A DNA stretch of 45,756 bases, taken from assembly GCA_913063835.1 (NCBI GenBank), contig CAJXZV010000006.1, positions 1-45,756 on the forward strand. The letters run 5' to 3'. The DNA comes from an uncultured Eubacteriales bacterium. GTDB taxonomy: Bacteria; Bacillota; Sulfobacillia; UBA995; UBA9673. The position numbers and the translations under genes are program-made. Below, in pieces: positions 42,526-45,756 of the stretch (position 1 is its first letter; each line of letters opens with the position of its first letter). Under the pieces are notes generated by a model that ran no database searches, was not told the origin of the DNA, and worked only from the letters and a program-made list of their open reading frames with translations.

Positions 42526-44021
42526 GTCTTCTCCGCCTCCCAGAACGGCGGGGCGTACCCGCGCCGGCTGATGATGTCCCTCAGCTCGAGCATCGCCGTG
42601 TAGGTGGGGGTGACGAGCAGGGTCTCCCCTCTCGCCGTCGCGGTCAGGGCCCTGTCGAGGGCTTCGGACAGACCCGGGACCACCCGCACGCACGCCTCCG
42701 GCACCCCCGCGTACTTCAACCGGAGGGCCATGTCGTGGGCCCGGAGTCCGGAGACGACGATCTCCCCCACCCGTGCCCCGCGCTCCGCCAGGAGCTCGAA
42801 GTCGACGTCCCACAGCCAGGAGATGTCCGTGCCGTCCGCGTACCGGTCGTTGATGGCGATGAGGAAGTTCCGGGGGCCCTCCCCGCCTGCCTCGCCCGCC
42901 CCGTCCGCGGCGGGGGCGTCGCCGAGGAGGGTCTCCAGGACCTGGTTGAACCCTGTGGGGTTCTTGACCAGGGCCAGGAGCACGTTCCTCTCCTCGACGG
43001 GGATGACCTCCATGCGTCCGAACGAGGCCCCGGCCCGCTCCAGGGAAGCCGCGGCGCGGCTCAAAGGGACGCCGAGTTCGAGCGCGGCGGCCAGAGCCGC
43101 CAGGGCGTTGTAGACGTTGTACAGGCCCGGCACCGGCATGGCGACCCGGACCTCTCCCTCCCCGCGCACCGACAGCGTGAACGAGGCCCCGCGGACCCCT
43201 CCGAGCCGCACCGCACCGGCGCGCACGTCGGGGGCCGGACGTCGGAAATCGCCTCCCGGGCACGCGTAGCGCCCGAGGTGCCCGTAGTAGAAGACGCTGT
43301 AGTCCAGCTCCCGACCACAGGCAAGACAGTGCCGCTGCTCCCTTGTCTGGGTCATCGTCCGCTTCCCGCAGCGGTCGTCTTCAATCCCGTAGAAGACCAC
43401 ACGCTCCCCCCTCCCCCGCCCCAGAGCGGCGACGAGGGGGTCGTCCGCGTTGAGCACGACGAAGCCGCGCCCCCCTACGGCGTCGATTCCCCGCCCCACG
43501 AGCGAGACGGTCGTGTCGAGCTCACCGTAACGGTCCAACTGGTCCCGGAAGAAGTTGGTGACGACGATGCCGAGAGGTCTGAGCTCCCGCACCGCCTCGG
43601 GCACGGTGGCCTCGTCGACCTCCATGAGGGCGATGTCCGCCCTCCGCCGGGCGGCCGCCGCGTCATCAAGGAAGGCCGACGTGAGGCCTTCCTTCAGATT
43701 GGCGCCGGAACGGTTGTGGACGAGGCGGTAGCCGGCATCCTGCAGGATGGTCGAGAGCAGGCGGGCCGTCGTGGTCTTCCCGTTGGTCCCGGTGATGACG
43801 ACGCTCCCCCACCGCAACTTCCCGGCCAGCCGCCGGAGAAGCGCGGGCTGGATCCTGAGGGCGACGCGTCCCGGGAGGGACGAACCCCCATGACCCAGCC
43901 TGCGGCTCAACTTCAGAACGGCTCTGCCGGCCCACAGGGCCAGAAGGTCACGCACGGTCGGAAGCACAGCCCCCGTCAGGAGCCCCCAGCCGCTGGACAC
44001 AGAAGAGGACGGGTGTAGCAT
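42522..44021 (-). CDS. murT: Lipid II isoglutaminyl synthase subunit MurT
   Basis: Product of 499 residues of the Mur ligase superfamily. It has the ATP motif VVITGTNGKTTTARLL, EVDEATVPEAV, VVTNFFRDQLDRYGELD and a MurT-specific Cys4 zinc ribbon (CLACGREL...YACPGG) within residues 235-262. The C-terminal DUF1727 part shows NPTGFNQVLE and NDRYADGTDISWLWDVDFE. With GatD it converts D-isoglutamate to D-isoglutamine in peptidoglycan precursors. ATG at 44021 was kept; GTG at 43955 is possible but has no ribosome site. Confidence 0.93.
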   Translation of the reverse strand: MLHPSSSVSSGWGLLTGAVLPTVRDLLALWAGRAVLKLSRRLGHGGSSLPGRVALRIQPALLRRLAGKLRWGSVVITGTNGKTTTARLLSTILQDAGYRLVHNRSGANLKEGLTSAFLDDAAAARRRADIALMEVDEATVPEAVRELRPLGIVVTNFFRDQLDRYGELDTTVSLVGRGIDAVGGRGFVVLNADDPLVAALGRGRGERVVFYGIEDDRCGKRTMTQTREQRHCLACGRELDYSVFYYGHLGRYACPGGDFRRPAPDVRAGAVRLGGVRGASFTLSVRGEGEVRVAMPVPGLYNVYNALAALAAALELGVPLSRAAASLERAGASFGRMEVIPVEERNVLLALVKNPTGFNQVLETLLGDAPAADGAGEAGGEGPRNFLIAINDRYADGTDISWLWDVDFELLAERGARVGEIVVSGLRAHDMALRLKYAGVPEACVRVVPGLSEALDRALTATARGETLLVTPTYTAMLELRDIISRRGYAPPFWEAEKT

Positions 44022-44085
44022 GTCCCGGGTGCTCCCGGACCTCTCACGGTCACCCGACCGCTGGAGGGCTTTCCCAGACGGCGGT

Positions 44086-44892
44086 CTAGCCCTCTTCTCC
44101 CGAGCCCGGCGTCTGGGAACCGGACTCCTCCTCGGCAGGTTCTCCCGGCTCCCCGGGTTCAGGTTCCCCGACCGCGTCGTCCGCCGCCTCCGGACGGCCG
44201 GCGGCGTCGTCCTGCACGTACCGGAACCTCACCGCCGGCGCCCCCTGCCTCACCTGGACCTTCGGCCTCGAGGGCCCGGGCGCGGGCTCCTCTTCGGGTA
44301 CGGACTCCTCTTCCTCTTCGTGCTCCTGTTCCTCCCCACCGGCTTCCAGGGGAGGTCGCTCGGGCTCGAGAGTCACATCCTCCAGCCCCTCGGCCGCGTC
44401 GACCGGGACCTCTTCCCCGGTCTCTTCACCGGCAGGGTCCTGCCCGCCCTCTTCCGACGCCTCCGGTGTCGGTTCCAGGACCTCCTCGGGAAGGGTCGTG
44501 TCCTCGCCCCGGTCTTCGTCCCGGTCCTCGCCCCCGTTCTCCTCAGGGTCCTGGCCCTGAGCGCTTCCGCTCTCGGCGGAACAGGAGCCCACCTCGCCCG
44601 ATGTGTCCCCGCGAGCGGCCGGCTCGGCCCGCGGCGAACCAGGGAGCGGCTTGCTCCAGAAGCCTCGCCTGACATGGAACTGAGGCTCCATGTCCCGGTC
44701 GAGATGCACCTCGTAAAGGACGTGCCACTCCTTGCTCCCGCCGCCTGGACCCGGCTTGGGCTTCGTCTCCACCACGACGGCGCGGACCACCCACCCGTCG
44801 TCGGTCGGGGTCGCGTCCAGATAGTGGGCGGCCTTGCCCAGGACCTCGTTGATGTAGCCCAGGGCCCTCCTGCTCAGTGTCTCCTCTGTCAA
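44086..44892 (-). CDS. GvpO-like domain protein with a long acidic tail
   Basis: Product of 268 residues. Residues 1-90 form the folded part (ALGYINEVLGKAAHYLDATP, DGWVVRAVVVETKPKP, WHVLYEVHLDRDMEPQFHVRRGFW), resembling the gas-vesicle GvpO domain, where 'DGW...vEv.E' and 'YEV.lD' are typical; the match is by eye only. Residues about 100-268 are a Glu/Pro/Gly-rich low-complexity tail with few hydrophobics. No other gas-vesicle gene is in view, and the neighbour is spoIVA, so a spore-related role is also possible. TTG start at 44892 with GGGGAGG 11 bases upstream. Confidence 0.6.
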   Translation of the reverse strand: MTEETLSRRALGYINEVLGKAAHYLDATPTDDGWVVRAVVVETKPKPGPGGGSKEWHVLYEVHLDRDMEPQFHVRRGFWSKPLPGSPRAEPAARGDTSGEVGSCSAESGSAQGQDPEENGGEDRDEDRGEDTTLPEEVLEPTPEASEEGGQDPAGEETGEEVPVDAAEGLEDVTLEPERPPLEAGGEEQEHEEEEESVPEEEPAPGPSRPKVQVRQGAPAVRFRYVQDDAAGRPEAADDAVGEPEPGEPGEPAEEESGSQTPGSGEEG

Positions 44893-45050
44893 CCGACGCC
44901 ACCTCCCCTTCCGGCCGGCCGCCTGGCCGCACCGGACGGTTCCTGCGAGGCCGGTTCATTATATGAGCAGGTCCAACACCGTGATTACCCCCCGGAGGCC
45001 CGCCCGCGACCCAGGGGCGCCCCGGGGCGGCCGGCCCACTGACGCATGAC

Positions 45051-45072
45051 GGCCGGCCCGTGAGGGCCGGCC
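45051..45072 (-). terminator. GC hairpin after spoIVA
   Basis: Perfect 9-bp stem GGCCGGCCC/GGGCCGGCC with a GTGA loop, 64 bases beyond the spoIVA stop. No T-run follows, so it is a weak terminator candidate. Confidence 0.4.
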
Positions 45073-45136
45073 GCCGCCACTTCCTCGGGCTTCCCGGGGT
45101 CGGGGCCGTCCTACCCTGCGAGAGCCCGCCGCCGGA

Positions 45137-45756
45137 CTAGATCAGGATGCAGATGAGCCCACCGCTCCCCTCGTTGATGATCCTCGTGAGGGTCTCCTGG
45201 ATCTTCGCCTGGGCGTTCTCCGGCATGCGGAAGAGCTTGTTCTCGATGCCCTCCCTCACGAGGTCCTGCAGGGACTTGCCGAAGATGTCCGACTCCCAGA
45301 TCTTCTTCGGGTCGTCCTCGAACTTCTCCAGGAGGTACTTCACCAGCTCCTCGCACTGCCGCTCCGTGCCGATGATCGGGGTCACTTCCGTCTCCACGTC
45401 GGCGCGGATGAAGTGGAGCGACGGGGCGCTCGCCCGCAGCCTCACCCCGTAGCGCCCGCCCTGGCGGATGAGCTCCGGGTCCTCGAAGGTCATCTCGGAG
45501 ACCCGCGGGGGCACCATCCCGTAGCCGACCGTGCGCACGTCCTCCAGGGCCTCGCGGATGACGTCGAACTCCTGCTTGGCGTGGACCAGGTCCTTGATCT
45601 GCCGCAGGAGGTCGTGCTTGCCGCCGATGGCGAACCCGGTGATCTCCTCCACCGTCTTCCAGAAGAGGGCCTCTGTGGCCTGGAGGTCCACCGTCGCCAC
45701 GCCCGTGCCCATCTCCATGCTCTCCAGGGTGGCCTTCTCGATGAAATCGTAGCCGG
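45137..45756 (-). CDS. spoIVA: Stage IV sporulation protein A, C-terminal part
   Basis: About 205 residues of a gene that continues beyond the right edge; the frame is open through 45756 (GYDFIEKATLESMEMG...). It matches the SpoIVA C-terminal region: TEALFWKTVEEITGFAIGG, DLVHAKQEFDVIREALEDVRTVGYG, and the ending GGLICILI. SpoIVA is a cytoskeletal ATPase that polymerises on the forespore outer membrane as the base of the spore coat; its N-terminal ATPase domain lies outside. An internal Met at 45718 should not be read as the start. Confidence 0.95.
   Translation of the reverse strand, partial: GYDFIEKATLESMEMGTGVATVDLQATEALFWKTVEEITGFAIGGKHDLLRQIKDLVHAKQEFDVIREALEDVRTVGYGMVPPRVSEMTFEDPELIRQGGRYGVRLRASAPSLHFIRADVETEVTPIIGTERQCEELVKYLLEKFEDDPKKIWESDIFGKSLQDLVREGIENKLFRMPENAQAKIQETLTRIINEGSGGLICILI

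Noticed and set aside
42526-43263. Upstream extension of the gatD frame
   Set aside because: It overlaps murT in another frame and has no motifs; GatD homology begins at HLYPDLMNLYGDRG.

Overview
The window reads as chromosomal DNA of a GC-rich, endospore-forming anaerobic member of the Bacillota. Evidence for sporulation: the 3' end of spoIVA at the right edge, two alpha/beta-type small acid-soluble spore protein (SASP) genes, and a TIGR04086-type membrane protein. Evidence for anaerobic metabolism: an aldehyde:ferredoxin oxidoreductase (AOR) with a four-cluster ferredoxin and ThiS/MoaD-like protein, the three-subunit GlpABC glycerol-3-phosphate dehydrogenase, L-lactate dehydrogenase and Fe-S flavoproteins. 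MurT/GatD fits a Gram-positive wall. GTG and TTG starts with strong GGAGG sites are common. The species cannot be named from sequence alone; high-GC lineages such as Symbiobacteriia, Thermaerobacteraceae or Limnochordia are possible.

Layout. Bases 1-34 are a sequencing adapter, not genome. Next comes a Cas6 gene cut off by that contig end, preceded by a WYL-domain regulator (35-1961, minus). A nucleoside phosphorylase and L-lactate dehydrogenase lie on the plus strand (2283-4098). A long minus-strand stretch follows: a lipoprotein, an asparagine synthetase fused to an F420-0:glutamate ligase-like domain, gltX, an MFS transporter, and the AOR cluster (4191-14073). SASP genes and a membrane protein occupy 14362-15618. 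A tightly overlapping minus-strand operon (15855-21447) encodes MarR, Nif3-like, MFS, two Fe-S flavoproteins and an HDAC-type deacetylase. Then come DUF72, dinB, ndk, an M42 peptidase, speD (with promoter and terminator), panE-plsY and glpCBAK (to 33803). A tRNA-Pro(GGG), a ClC channel, an HD-domain protein and a csoR-trxB-trxA operon with a visible promoter and operator follow.

From about 38560 to 41580 base composition changes: a visibly less GC-rich block carries one large gene that joins a possibly PfkB-like N-terminal region to an AAA+ ATPase. It is flanked by two small reading frames that look frameshifted. This looks like an inserted accessory module and, with the AsnB-ligase fusion and the HDAC/flavoprotein operon, is the best candidate for undescribed biology. 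The right end returns to core genes: gatD-murT (lipid II amidation), a protein with a GvpO-like head and very acidic tail, and spoIVA running off the window.
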